Positions 1 through 11,059 of a stretch of DNA of 64,000 nucleotides are shown in pieces. The notes under the pieces were generated by a model that was given only the letters and a program-made list of their open reading frames with translations, made no database searches and was not told where the DNA came from. Every line of letters starts with the position of its first letter. Position 1 is the stretch's first letter. The stretch comes from Lithospermum erythrorhizon (taxonomy: Eukaryota > Streptophyta > Magnoliopsida > Boraginales > Boraginaceae): contig JADFUC010001960.1 in NCBI GenBank assembly GCA_019722365.1, positions 62,001-126,000 on the forward strand, written 5' to 3'. The translations under genes were made by a program, and so were the position numbers.

Positions 1-14
1 TTACAGAATTTCTA

Positions 15-29
15 TTGGTGATATCGGGC
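15..29 (+). other. Candidate primer binding site of SIRE copy 1
   Basis: The stretch ttggtgatatcgggc resembles the plant retroelement site TTGGTATCAGAGC (3' end of initiator tRNA-Met) with one inserted base and changes near its end. It follows ttacagaatttct, which resembles the end of the 3' LTR near 9551-9563, so the LTR/internal junction lies close to position 14. Confidence 0.5.
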
Positions 30-70
30 GGGCGCTCAATCTTATAAAATAGATAAGTATAATCTTGTGT

Positions 71-1640
71 ATGGAGGTTTCGAGGAGAAAGGAGGATCAA
101 CGGCTTCGACCACACTGTCATGATGGGACTAAGCCTTGGCACCTCTTTGGAAGGCAAGAATAGTATTGCGTTCCTAAAATCACTTGATCACGAACTTGGA
201 GGCACATGCGTGTTGGATGGGTGCTCCCAGTATCAACACTTGAGGAGGAGTACTCACGATCAAGTAGGAGGATGAAATTTGGACCATTGAAGAACAAAGG
301 CTTTGCTTGAGTAATGAGAGCTATGAATGGCCCATCTTGATAAGTTAGCACTTAAATGTATTTAAGCTAATTAGTATTATATATACGAGGCGAAGATTGC
401 ATGGGATATATTGCAAACCGCATATGGGGGAACCTAAAGTGCCGAATGTCAGGACTTTGCTTGACTAACCACTAGATTTGAAACTCTAAGAATGGAGGAG
501 GATGAGTCTATATGATGTATAGCAGTAATTTGAAGGATATCGCTAATGAATCATTTCTCACAGAACCCATGAATGATGAAAAATTGGTGAGGAAAATACT
601 TCGAACATTACCCAAAAGGTTTGCTCATAAGGTAACCGCTATTGAAGAAGCACAAGACCTGACCATCATAAGCATGGATGAATTGATAGGAAACTTGGCC
701 ACGTTCGAGATAGCTCATTTCAGAAGAATGAGATATACAAAAAAGAAAGGTATTGCTTTAAAAGTCTCATCGAGGATATAAATGATGATGAAGATTTGGG
801 AGGAGAAACTATAAACATCTTTGGCTAAGAGCAACCGAACTTCCTCAAAAGATTCAGCAAAGAAGCCGCCCGGTAGTAGTAGCGGCACGTCGTCATTGAT
901 AGAAACAATAGCGGATGGAAGAAACCCACGGCCAAACCAAGGCAGAAAGCGATTGTAAGCGATCGAGAAATCTAAAAAGAATTCGGTGTAGAATGTGGCG
1001 AAGGTTTTGGACTGTATTCAAGCGAATGTCCCCGACTACTCAAGCAGTCGAGAAATTGCTCATGACAACTGAGGTGATGATGAATGCGAGAAGAAGGACA
1101 AGCGGATCAAGTTAGAAACTTTTTGTGGCGTTCACTTTGAGTCATAGAAGGCCATGATGTCAGCGACATCCTGCATGACTACAGTGAAGACGAGGAAGAC
1201 ATTAAGGAAGAAGTGCTTGAAAACTACAAACTGTTGTACACTAAATGGGTAGAGTAGCGTGGTTTATACCAAAATGTGGATGCGAGGAGGAGGAACAAAT
1301 TCTAAGGTGAGAATGAGGAATTAAAAAGAAAGAAGCAGAAGGACTAGCTCAAGATGAAGAAATCCAACATTTGAATTCTCAAGTGAATGCGCTGAATAAA
1401 GGAGTAAAGATGATGAACTCAAGCACAGATATACTGGAAGAGATACTCAAGGTAGGAAAGAGCGCAGGGGATAGCGCAGGAATTGGGTTTGACGAAGGAA
1501 GCCGGTCCAAACCAAGACAAGAAACTAAATTTGTTCAGAGAGGTTGGACACAAGTGTCAAACCTGAGGGGAGAAACACCAACTAGTGGGAGACATAGGCG
1601 AAGAAAGTATTGTAAGTAAGAAGGGTCATATTGCCCCCTC
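71..1640 (+). pseudogene. gag region of SIRE copy 1
   Basis: Encodes the remains of the capsid-like Gag polyprotein. A plausible ATG lies at 71. The best-preserved part is 512-781 (LKDIANESF, EKLVRKILRTLPKRF, KVTAIEEAQDL), the UBN2/gag-polypeptide domain of plant copia elements. The basic, nucleic-acid-binding region follows at about 830-1130 without a complete CCHC knuckle. After it comes a charged, helix-forming stretch ending in MNSSTDILEEIL (about 1405-1450), which is shared with SIRE copy 2 near 58890. Stops and frame changes break it in many places. Confidence 0.75.
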
Positions 1641-1739
1641 TTATTTACAAATTATGAATTTGAAAGGAAGCAAGTATCAGCCACACAAAACTCGATAGGT
1701 CATGAAATAAACACTGGTCAGTAGCCTACCGTCTTTGAG

Positions 1740-4700
1740 AGACATCAGTGAGAATCAAGAGTTGAGTATTTTGATAGTGGATGCTCAAGACATATGGTAG
1801 TAAGGAGGCATATCTTACCCGCATATGTTCTCTGAAAGGTGACTATGTGACAACCGGTGATGGAGGAAAAGGGAAATTATCGGTAAAGAGAGAACTAAAT
1901 GTTAGTAATTACACTGCAACTTGGTGATGTCCCTCTTGTCAAGGTTTGACGCAAATCTTATCGGCATAAGTCAACTGATGACAAGGAGGTATGAAGGTTT
2001 CTTTACGTAGAAAAGTATGTCTTATCAATAGCGCATGTGAAACACATGTGATGTATGAAATGCGAGATCAGGCGATATGTAATATGGAGCTCGTTCGAGG
2101 CCATGATGAGTAAGAAAAGGCGAGGATAGCTGAGCTGGCACAAGCAGGCTGGGACATGCTCACTATGAGAGCATTCGGTCATTACAAAGGAAGTTGTTCG
2201 AGGATACTCACTTGAAGTGAAAGATGGAGAATGTGGTGAATGTCATCTTTGGAAAAGCAGACGAGATTTATGCTTGAAACTCTGACATGTGAAAGTAACA
2301 ACTTCGTATACTCGAGTTGATGCACATGGATTTAATGGGGCCCATGCAAGTCAAAGAAATTATAGGAGGAAAGAGGTATTATGTATGTGTCAATGCGTGG
2401 ATGACTTTTCGAGGTATACATGAGTGGAATTCTCGAGGGGACAAAATCGACACGTTTGAGGTTGTAAAACGACTTATCATACAAGTTCAAAATGAGAAGG
2501 AACAACCAGTTGTCAGAATCAGGAGTGATCATGGAAAAGAATTTGAAAATGCTAAATTCCTTGAGTTACATGCAATTGAGGAATTACTCTGCTTAATTCT
2601 ATTCCATAACACAACAAAATGGTGTAGTAGAGAGGAAAGAATCGAACTATCAAGAAATGGCACGTGTGTCATGCTTTATGCAAAGAACATTTCTCTCTAA
2701 AATTTTGGGCCGAGGCAATCAGCCTGTTTGCCATTCATATTACAAAGGTTACCTTTTTCGCCGGAAAAAACAACACAAATTATGAAATGGAGGGAGAAAG
2801 CCAAATGTGCAATATTTCCATGTTTTTGGTAGTTTGTATTGTTATATTCTTGGTCAGCGAGCCAAGGCGAAGTGGATCATCCAAAAGTGATGAAGGTATC
2901 TTCTTGGGGTATTCAAGAAATAGTCGTGCTCTCCGGGTTTACAACAAAAGAACTCAATAGGTTATGGAGTCTACTAATATGAAGGTATTGAACCACGGGA
3001 AATTTGCAACTCATGGCCAGCTTAACCGAGAAGAGCCAGCTGTCAAAGACACTTGTTCACACAACAATGATAGATGTTGAATCATGAGAGAGATTAATAG
3101 CACTTTATGTAATCAAAGTAAACCTATCTGACGGCGGTAATTCAAAGGGACCATCCTATAGAAAAAAGTCATTGAGGCGATTGATCAAAGGAATTACAAC
3201 ACGAAAAGAACCAATTATTGTACAGAGAATGGTTGGACTTCTTGGTGAAAGTTGTTTTATTTCTAAAGTCGAACCAAAGAGTGTTGATGAAGCTCTCAAA
3301 GATGAACATTGGATAAATGCCATGCAAGAGGAATTGATCCAATTTCAACGTAATGGCAGAACTTGTGCAAGACCAGCGGACCACCGCCAATGTGATAGGG
3401 ACAAAATGGATTTAAAAATAAAATCCGATGAGCAAAGTTGTCACTAGAATAAAAAAAGAAAGACTAGTGGCCGCAAGGGATATTCATAAGTGGAAGGCGT
3501 GGACTTTGAGGAAACATTTGCTCCTTTCCGGGGCTAGAGGCTACTCGACTTCTTCTTAGGATAGCCTGTATGATGAGATTTAAAGCCATCGAGATGGATG
3601 AAAGTCGTTCCCTTAATGGGGTTGTTGAAGAAGAAGTCTAAGTAAGAGCGGCCGAAAGGATTAGTCGATGACGGATGTCCCCGACATGTGTCGGCGGGCG
3701 ATGTATGGTCTCAGAAGCAGAAGCCCCTTGAAGGAAAGGCATGAGTACGAGACTCACCAAGTACCTATTAGCCGAAAGGATACACAAGAGGAGGAACCCG
3801 ACAAGACGCTTGTTCATCTGAAGCATGAAAAGCCGAATTTGATAGTTGCGCATGAATCTATGTTAGTGATGATATGTTTTTGGAGGAATCTCGAACAACT
3901 AGTGCCTTGATTTGTACAACAAATGGAATCGGAGTTTGAAATGAGCATGGTAGGCGAGTTGAGCTATTTTCTTGGATTTCAAGTCAAGTAGATGAAGGAT
4001 GACATTTTCATATCTCAAACGAAATATGCCAAGAATCTTGTTAGAAGATTTGGACTCGAAAATACCAAGCCAAAAAGGACACCAGCTGCAACTCATGCGA
4101 AAATTAGTAAAAATAACGTGGAGGCTCGGTGGACACAGCAATTATCGGAGTATGATAGAGAGTCTATTATATCTCACAATAAAAACTAAAATCACGACAT
4201 TTCCTACTCGGTGGGAGTTTGTGCTCGTTTTCAAGCAAATCCGAAATTTGAACCAAGCCAAAGAGTCATCAAATATGTGAATGAGTACGTTCTTGGCACA
4301 TGGACTATTATATTTCTTTTGATACTAATTCCTTGGTAGGATATTGTGATGATGCCGGCGGGGAAAATACGGAGAAGATAGGAAGAAAGGAAACACGTCT
4401 GGAGGATGCTTCTTCTTGGGAAATAACCTAGTGTCTTGGTTCAGCCGAAAGCAAAACTCTGTCTCTCTCTTTCAGGTGAGGCCAGTACATAGCGACTAGT
4501 AGCCGGTTGTACTTTAAACTCTTATGGATGAAGCAGATGTTAGAAGAGTATAATGTGAGTCAAAATGTCATGACCTTATATTGTGATAATTTGAGTGCCC
4601 GTGATATATCAAAAATCACATCCCGGCGTAGCTTGAACTAAACACATTGATATCGGACATCATTTTATACAAGAGTTGGTAGAAGAAGAGAGAAAAGTAC

Positions 4701-4800
4701 GATATCCATGGGCATGCTGATGCGGACAAACAACTAGGATATTTTCACTAAGGCTTTGGATCTTGACTAAGTTTGAATCATCTCTTAGATTGTGTGTTGT
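1740..4800 (+). pseudogene. pol region of SIRE copy 1 (protease, integrase, RT, RNase H)
   Basis: Protease: YFDSGCSRHM at 1767-1796 contains the DSG active-site motif. Integrase: 2317-2960, with HMDLMGPMQ, VRIRSDHGKEFEN (one catalytic Asp is visible) and a C-terminal FLGYSRNSRALRVYN block. Reverse transcriptase: from about 3280 (VDEALKDEHWINAMQEEL), through GTKWIFKNKSDE-like wording near 3395, to YVSDD at 3859-3873, where the usual YVDD box has an extra residue. The C-terminal RT piece KYAKNLVRRFGLEN is near 4021-4060. RNase H and its tail (ADKQLG, then a TKAL-like end) lie near 4320-4775. At least a dozen frame changes and stops make it non-functional. The gene order is Ty1/copia. Confidence 0.85.
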
Positions 4801-5183
4801 TGATCAATAGTAGCAATCAAGGAAAGGAGTTGTATGACATTGGTAATGTAACAAGTGTTGCAACGAATATGAGGAAACGTGGGTTCTCGTGAGGTTAGAA
4901 TCAGAAGCTATAGCGAATGTGCAAGAGCGTAAGTCTATTCACGTCTCGAGAGTTATGAATTGGCGGGAAAAAGAAGAAACCCGTTTGGTGACTCGGTATA
5001 ATAATAGGTGTGGGCTATTTAATACGGTGGGATCTTGTCCAAACCACTCACATTCCTTTTTAAACACTTACCATAAACATTTCTCTTCCATAATTACAAC
5101 CGCCATTAAAACCTTCCAATTTCATCATACTTTGTTCAAAAATCATCCATCAAAAGGCTTGATTAATTTATTCTCGATACAAA
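4801..5183 (+). other. 3' non-coding part of SIRE copy 1 before the inserted LTR
   Basis: No gene is seen. The stretch cattcctttttaaacac near 5050 and the following C/A-rich text correspond to the region after pol in SIRE copy 2 (about 62360-62430), so it is element DNA rather than host sequence. Confidence 0.5.
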
Positions 5184-6188
5184 AGATATTTAGAATCTAG
5201 TATGAATTTATTCGAAATAAACACCAATTCATACATCTGAACTTTAAAATTAATGTACATTAATCTAACACAAAATATAAATGTATGAATACGAGAATCC
5301 TTACATTTCAGGCGAATGAACCCAATCCCCTCCGCGATAGACCTCGTGAAAGCCACTTCAAATCCTCTCGATGCTTATTCAACACGAAATGATGTCCTCT
5401 AGATTGCACACACCAAGAGGGGAAACAAACCCAGTGCTCTGAACTTGCTGGAGTTTGAAAGACTGGAAATGAGAGTGGAAGAAAAACTCTTCCAATTAGC
5501 TTTGGTGGCCCCCGGAGGAGGTGGTAATTTTTTATGATTCTTATTTCATGAAAAACCTAATCTCTTTAAATACCAAGTCCAAAATTCTAATTCGTTAAGC
5601 AACTAGTTGAAATCAGTTTAACTCATTAGCAGAAAATTAGACAGATTATAGATACAGATTAAATAATGAGTTACTAGTGAGGATGTCTATCTTAATTAAC
5701 CCAACAAGTCAATTAAGATACTAGCAATCACTATCGAATAACTTATCAAGTTATTCATCAATTTTTCAATTGTAATTGATTAAACTTGCAAGTTTAACCA
5801 ATTGATGTTCTTAACATATATATTTGACAAATATAAAATATTGAGAAACCACGTTTCTCGATATACAAGTCTCATTTAATTTCATTCATGAAATATTGAC
5901 CGAATATCATTGTAATATTATTGTGACCTTCTAGGCTCGGATAATAGTAAGTTGTATAATAATAATAATTGACCAATTACTATTATTGCCGCGATTAATA
6001 GTAAAAGATCTATGTCATTTCATAGCCTTAAATTATCATGAGAACCCAGCGCTAGTAATATCACAAATTCAGAGTGAACACTAAGTGCATTGTCTCATTT
6101 AACCAAACCGGTAAATGAATTGATACATAATTATCATAGCATGAAGGACCTGATAAAAGGGAATCGAAGTCTCATTGATTTTCCAACA
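5184..6188 (-). repeat. Solo LTR, family A copy 1, inserted in SIRE copy 1
   Basis: About 1 kb of AT-rich LTR in reverse orientation: read on the - strand it begins TGTTGGAAAATCAATGAG (right edge) and ends near CATACTAGATTC (left edge). It shares long blocks with copies at 17401 and 25211, including ccttctaggctcggataata and the tgatgttcttaacatata area. No pol is attached. The flanks read as one SIRE element, and ACAAA occurs at both edges (5179-5183 and 6186-6190), a possible 5-bp target duplication, although the right copy overlaps the LTR terminus. Confidence 0.75.
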
Positions 6189-6232
6189 AAATTCCATAAT
6201 TTCTCTGATTTGCTGAAAATAACCGGTAAAGT

Positions 6233-8260
6233 ATGGTGAAGACACGGCGAGGATTGAACACTTCCGGGAAGGCCACCAAGGGAAAGAAGAAGGGTACTGA
6301 ACCTATAGATGAGACATGCATGGAGGTTGACCCCCCTGTTGTGAACAAGAAGGGTCAGAAGGAGTAAATTACGAGGAGACCCACCGAACTCGAGACCGAA
6401 GATGGATTGATGATGAAGATAAGGCCATTTGAGTCACGTGCCCTTGAGGTATTCCCCTGTTTGTTTTTGACACAAATTCCCTGACGGAGGCTTAGGCAAT
6501 ACACAACAATTATCTGCCATGGGTTGAATTACGCTAATGTCATGAACTTGATAACCAAGATTCAGTGAAAATTGGCAATGATGTTGGAGGGGAGAATCAC
6601 AAAATTAATGTTGAAGAGATGAAGAGTGGGGAGTGGCGGAGCTTGAAGAATAAGAATCTGGCATTAATGAGATGTGGGCATCATAGATGAATGGGAGGAT
6701 GCTGTGAGGATTCTAATCTAGCTAGTAAGGAATGCTATGGGCGTGATCTTCGTGTCTTGACCCGGTAGTTGAAAATGTGGTGGTCGATGTTATGGAAAGT
6801 CACGATGGGTGATTGTGATGGGGTGCACGTCTTTATTCTTGAGGGCTTGAAACTATCCAGCCAGTGTCAAGGACACGCACAAGCGATGTTATGATCGATT
6901 CAAAGATGCTCAGATGTTGACAACATGGAGGTATGTCCTCGACATGCAGAGATTGAAGTGGCAGAGGCACCGGCGAAGAGGCTGGGTTGATGATCAAGGT
7001 GTTACATACATCTTGGGTGAGAATAATGTGATTCCCTCTCACGAAACAAAGTCCAAGAAGAGGAAAGCTGAGGAAAATGGTAGAGTAGGTCAGCTGAGGC
7101 CTAAACAAAATTGTCAAAGGAGGCTGCCAAGAAGGCCGGGAGGCAGAGGCGGAAAGGCTGCTCGTCGTGGAAGGGCGGTGAGGTGGGCTGTGGAGAAGGA
7201 GGTGAGGAATATTTGTTGAGAACAATCGATGTCATACACATCGAGACACACATCTGTCGATGACTGGCAATTGATGTTAGTGAGGGATTTCATTTGGGGA
7301 GGATGTTGCGCTGCTGTGATGGAGAAGGAGGAGAGAGGCAAAGGCAAGCTCAGTTGAATGAGGAATCGAGGAGCTGAGAATGTCCACGGGGAATCGAGAT
7401 TCCAAAGAATGTAGCCGATGTCCCTTGACGATATACCCGTAAGCGATGGCAGTGGGAGATTTGGCAGCCAACGGCGATGTAGGCTGCGAAATTGTTGTAA
7501 ACGACTTCGGAAAAACTCCACCATCAAATTCTTGAGGAGTGGCTACTTGCGTGGGGGGTTACATACTATCGAGAGGCTTGTCCGGGAGTTCATATGCGAT
7601 ATCAGGGACATCGATGACCTCTGACCCTCGCATGCAAGGCAACATTTCGCAATGTTACTTTGCTTTGATTTTTCTCCCCATTAAATGATCACTTTGGAAG
7701 ACCCAATGGGGGTAGCCTTTGGGTATAATTTGAGGACTAGTGATATAGTCAAGGTGTTAACGGTGCATTTGTTGACACATGGCTAGACTGCCGTCCATAG
7801 GTTGAGTGTTAAGTATGTTGTGTTGCATAAGGTAGAGGTTAAAATAGGTGGGAGTTATGCAAAATTGGATCCCACACCGAAACCATAACACCGGTGTGTA
7901 GGCGTTACAGGAAGGGTTTTTTGTATATGATTGGGACGATGTTTCTTTAGATGGGGAGGGTGCTCTTTCACAGTCAAATCCTTTCGACTTAGGCCAATTC
8001 CACAGAAAATGATGCAAATTCTTCTAAGCTAGGCACAATGATATTGACATCCGATGATGTTGAGGGAGGTGATCGAGGTGCGTACCATCGCTCCAAGGCC
8101 CACGATGGGAAGGACTCGTATGGCGATGTACCTCTGGGACTGTGCAGAAGAAGATACCTCATGACTCATCTTGATGGTAGTGCTCATGCGGGAGGAATTA
8201 GAGTATTTGAATGTGGTGGAGCAACATATTTCAATAAATCGATCTATTGGAAACAATAAG
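6233..8260 (+). pseudogene. Extra ORF after pol of SIRE copy 1 (ORF2/env-like position)
   Basis: From the ATG at 6233 the text reads as a very basic N-terminus (MVKTRRGLNTSGKATKGKKK), then broken coding-like DNA. Readable parts include TWRYVLDMQRLKWQRHRRR (about 6921-6980) and a 73-codon stretch at 8038-8259 (KAHDGKDSYGD, RRRYLMTHLDGSAHAGGI). SIRE/Maximus elements are known to carry an additional ORF between pol and the 3' LTR, sometimes called env-like. The assignment here rests on position and basic start only; I do not recognise a domain. It is absent from SIRE copy 2. Confidence 0.4.
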
Positions 8261-8715
8261 GCGAAATCGTAGGGGATAATCTTACAGTGTTAATTTGAAG
8301 TAGCTACACCACAATTGTATTCTTTATTCAACAGAATTCATAACTAGTAATACTTTTAGCTATATTTTGAATAAATAAAGAGGAGATGTCCGGAATGAGA
8401 GAGGAACCTATGGTGAGTAATTTTTTTCTAGTTTGTCATGTGATAATATTAATTATGGATGTGTGAGTGGTGTGAGCCATAGCATGTGGCTTTGTTTCTT
8501 TTTAATTTTAGCATAAATGTTTTTGTGTCTATTGATATATTGATAGATTGATGCATTATGTTGTGTTCTTAAATAATTCATCTTGTTTATTGTTTGTGTT
8601 GATTCGCGGGTGACTACGTTGTGCTTTCTACTTGGGATACTTACACGCTTTTATTTCTTGATTATATACGCTTAATGGGCGATGTAGAGGGTTCGAAATA
8701 TTTATCGCAACACCC

Positions 8716-8724
8716 AAAGGGGAG
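8716..8724 (+). other. Polypurine tract of SIRE copy 1
   Basis: The purine run aaaggggag is followed directly by tttcttagtgc. The equivalent site in SIRE copy 2 is aaagggggag followed by tttgtaagtg (62937-62956). The bases just before both tracts also match (acccaaagg), so this marks the start of the 3' LTR. Confidence 0.7.
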
Positions 8725-9563
8725 TTTCTTAGTGCATTATAGTTGAGTCAGTGTTTGCACTTATCACGACCAACGATCCTTGACAAATGGCGGCACCTAT
8801 TCAAAATTAGAGCAAGCAAGATTTTGTTACCATACTTGAAGAGGATCTCGAGATCCTAGAACATATATGATTTGATAGAGCTTTATGGGCGTAGGCATAA
8901 ATCGAGCGATCTGGCGTCTAAAATAAATGAATTCATATTGACGAAACATTTATTATTTGCAAGAAGGAAAGTTCATTTATTATATGCAAGATGGAAGTTT
9001 TAGGTATTGTAATATTTGCTATAAGCGTTACGTAATACTTCTGTTATGTTATGGCTTAGAACTGCGGAGACGAAGAGGTGTAGCTGAAAAAAAACAGAGT
9101 GCATTCTGCATATTGTATTGAAGCATAGAGCTTTGTGTGAGGATTTAGTGTGTAGAATTTGAATGTGCAGGGTGTTACTATCAATAAGACAGTTACGTAT
9201 AGTATGCAGCGGCGCTAGTTGCAACAGTTTTATTCTAGTGAAAAGTATTGTAATTTACACATACTAGGGATAGTAGTGTGTAGTGAAGGATAGGGGTGTT
9301 ATAGTCAAAGGGGCACAGGCCTCTTACAGTTGTAGTAGAATAGGGGCGAAGAGAATGGGAACATTCGAGTAAGACCCTATTGTGGTATTGATAAATATTA
9401 GGTCCTTATTTGCTCCCAGACGTGGAGTGCTACTTTGACCTTGAACTGAGTTATCGACTGTGTGTTTTTACTTTTTGAGTAGTTTACTTTTCCACGGTTG
9501 TCGTTTGGCATTAGTCGTTAATGATTGATGCTTTATTGATGGGATAGATTTTTACAATTTCCA
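8725..9563 (+). repeat. 3' LTR of SIRE copy 1
   Basis: Starts after the polypurine tract and ends near tttacaatttcca (9551-9563), which resembles the few bases of the 5' LTR at the window start. The length of about 840 bp agrees with the 913-bp 5' LTR of copy 2. The terminal TG is changed to TC. Short open frames inside it are not genes. Confidence 0.6.
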
Positions 9564-11059
9564 CGGTGAATTGAACTTTTACGTTCACTCACCGTACGGC
9601 TAATTGTCACTAAATTACATCACCAATTAATACAATGGATAGGACAAGCTGCATATTTGAGTTGTAGCTAAGGACTGCTTGCAACACAGTAGTAGATCTG
9701 GATCCAGAGATCATTCTTCCACTCATAATTCCTTCTTAATTTCTCTAGTAATTTTATTCTTTTCTTCTTTCGCTGGAGATCGACGTGGAGTAACAGTGTT
9801 GTTAGCAAAAAGGGAGCTGGTATAGAACTTGATATATTTGTACAGAGTAGTTTTCCCAATTTTTTAACAGCGTATAACTCTTACGTACAATTTCGGTCTC
9901 ACATAAAATTTAAGTGTTTTTCGATTTTGAGTAATGATATTTGAATATTGTCTGCTTATTTTATCAATTCGTTTAGTAGCGAATCCATCACAGACACGTG
10001 ATAACATTGTCTATTTATTTATCAATTCATTTTAATAAAATACAAGTCTAATCCAATAATCCCACATCGATAGTTTGAAATAATCACTTGAATTAATTAA
10101 TATAAGACTGGGGATTTCTAGATTGGTTTTAATGATTGTATGGATATACAATTTCTTAACAAATAGCCGAAAGAACAATATAAGAAAATGTAGATTGTAA
10201 TAGTACCATTCACATTTTTCATGACACCTACCAATTATGACTACTTTATTATTTAAGCTCAATTTTTTGCCTAACATAGCAACTGTAGTGCTCTATATTT
10301 AAGCATCCAAATTCATAATATTGAATTGTAATTAAATATAAAAGATCTTCTTCCTGGTATAGTAATATCACAGCAGGCAAACCATATAATCAATTAATTT
10401 TAATATTTTTTTTCTCTAACAATAGAAGTTACAAATTACATACGATATCGGACACTAATTAAATTTTAAATGAGGTCCAGTAACGGCTTATCTTATAGAA
10501 GAGTATAACTGCATTTGTCTTCTCGAAATGCATTAAGCCAGACATGCTTGCTTTGAATATTACTGCAGAATACGTAATTTCTGAGATCTCACGAAGTGAA
10601 GACATAGGAAAAGGCTGACTGACGGCATGAAGATTTCACATAGTGGGTGCACGAAATTGAGAAAGTATGTATAATATACTCCTCTGCCAAGAATCTAACC
10701 TGATACCTCTTGAATAGAGGCTCAAACCGAATATCACTAGGCCATGAGGTCACGAGTAATTAATTTTAATATAAACCCCATAAACTCTTAACAATTCAAA
10801 TGGTGACTAAATTCACATGATGCAAGGATATATTGGTGGTGGGTAGCAGTAGTGATGTGAAGATTGAAAAAAAACCAAACCAAACCACCCGAACCAAACA
10901 TCCCTAGGTAGCACCACGCTTTGATTTTTAAAATACACGACCTTAAATGATACTAAATACTACTCTAAATGGGAATGGATTCAACCACAGGAGCATTAGC
11001 TTGTGTAGTAGTCGTGGAAGCACGCGCAGTTGTACCAATATTCAAATATAACGCCATCC
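9564..11059. other. Intergenic, no gene seen
   Basis: AT-rich DNA with short open frames on both strands and no recognisable domain, RNA or terminal repeats. Confidence 0.5.

Larger units (their letters stand above)
1..9563 (+). mobile_element. Degenerate SIRE-type Ty1/copia retrotransposon, copy 1 (5' LTR outside window)
   Basis: Seen in the sequence, in order on the + strand: the last bases of a 5' LTR (1-14), a degenerate tRNA-Met-type primer site, gag, aspartic protease, integrase, reverse transcriptase, RNase H, an extra ORF after pol, a polypurine tract (8716-8724) and a 3' LTR. The protease-integrase-RT-RNase H order defines Ty1/copia. The long region after pol and the gag and protease wording match the SIRE/Maximus lineage. 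Every coding part carries stops and frameshifts, so this is a relic. A solo LTR of another family is inserted at about 5184-6188. The same layout recurs at 56615-63005, which is how the ends were placed. Confidence 0.85.

Noticed and set aside
6833..7527. Two overlapping - strand frames of 130 and 137 codons
   Set aside because: Ser/Pro/Leu-rich shadows of the purine-rich + strand of the SIRE extra ORF.
10690..10760. tRNA-like text (gaatctaacctgatacctc)
   Set aside because: No cloverleaf with a proper T-loop and acceptor stem could be drawn.
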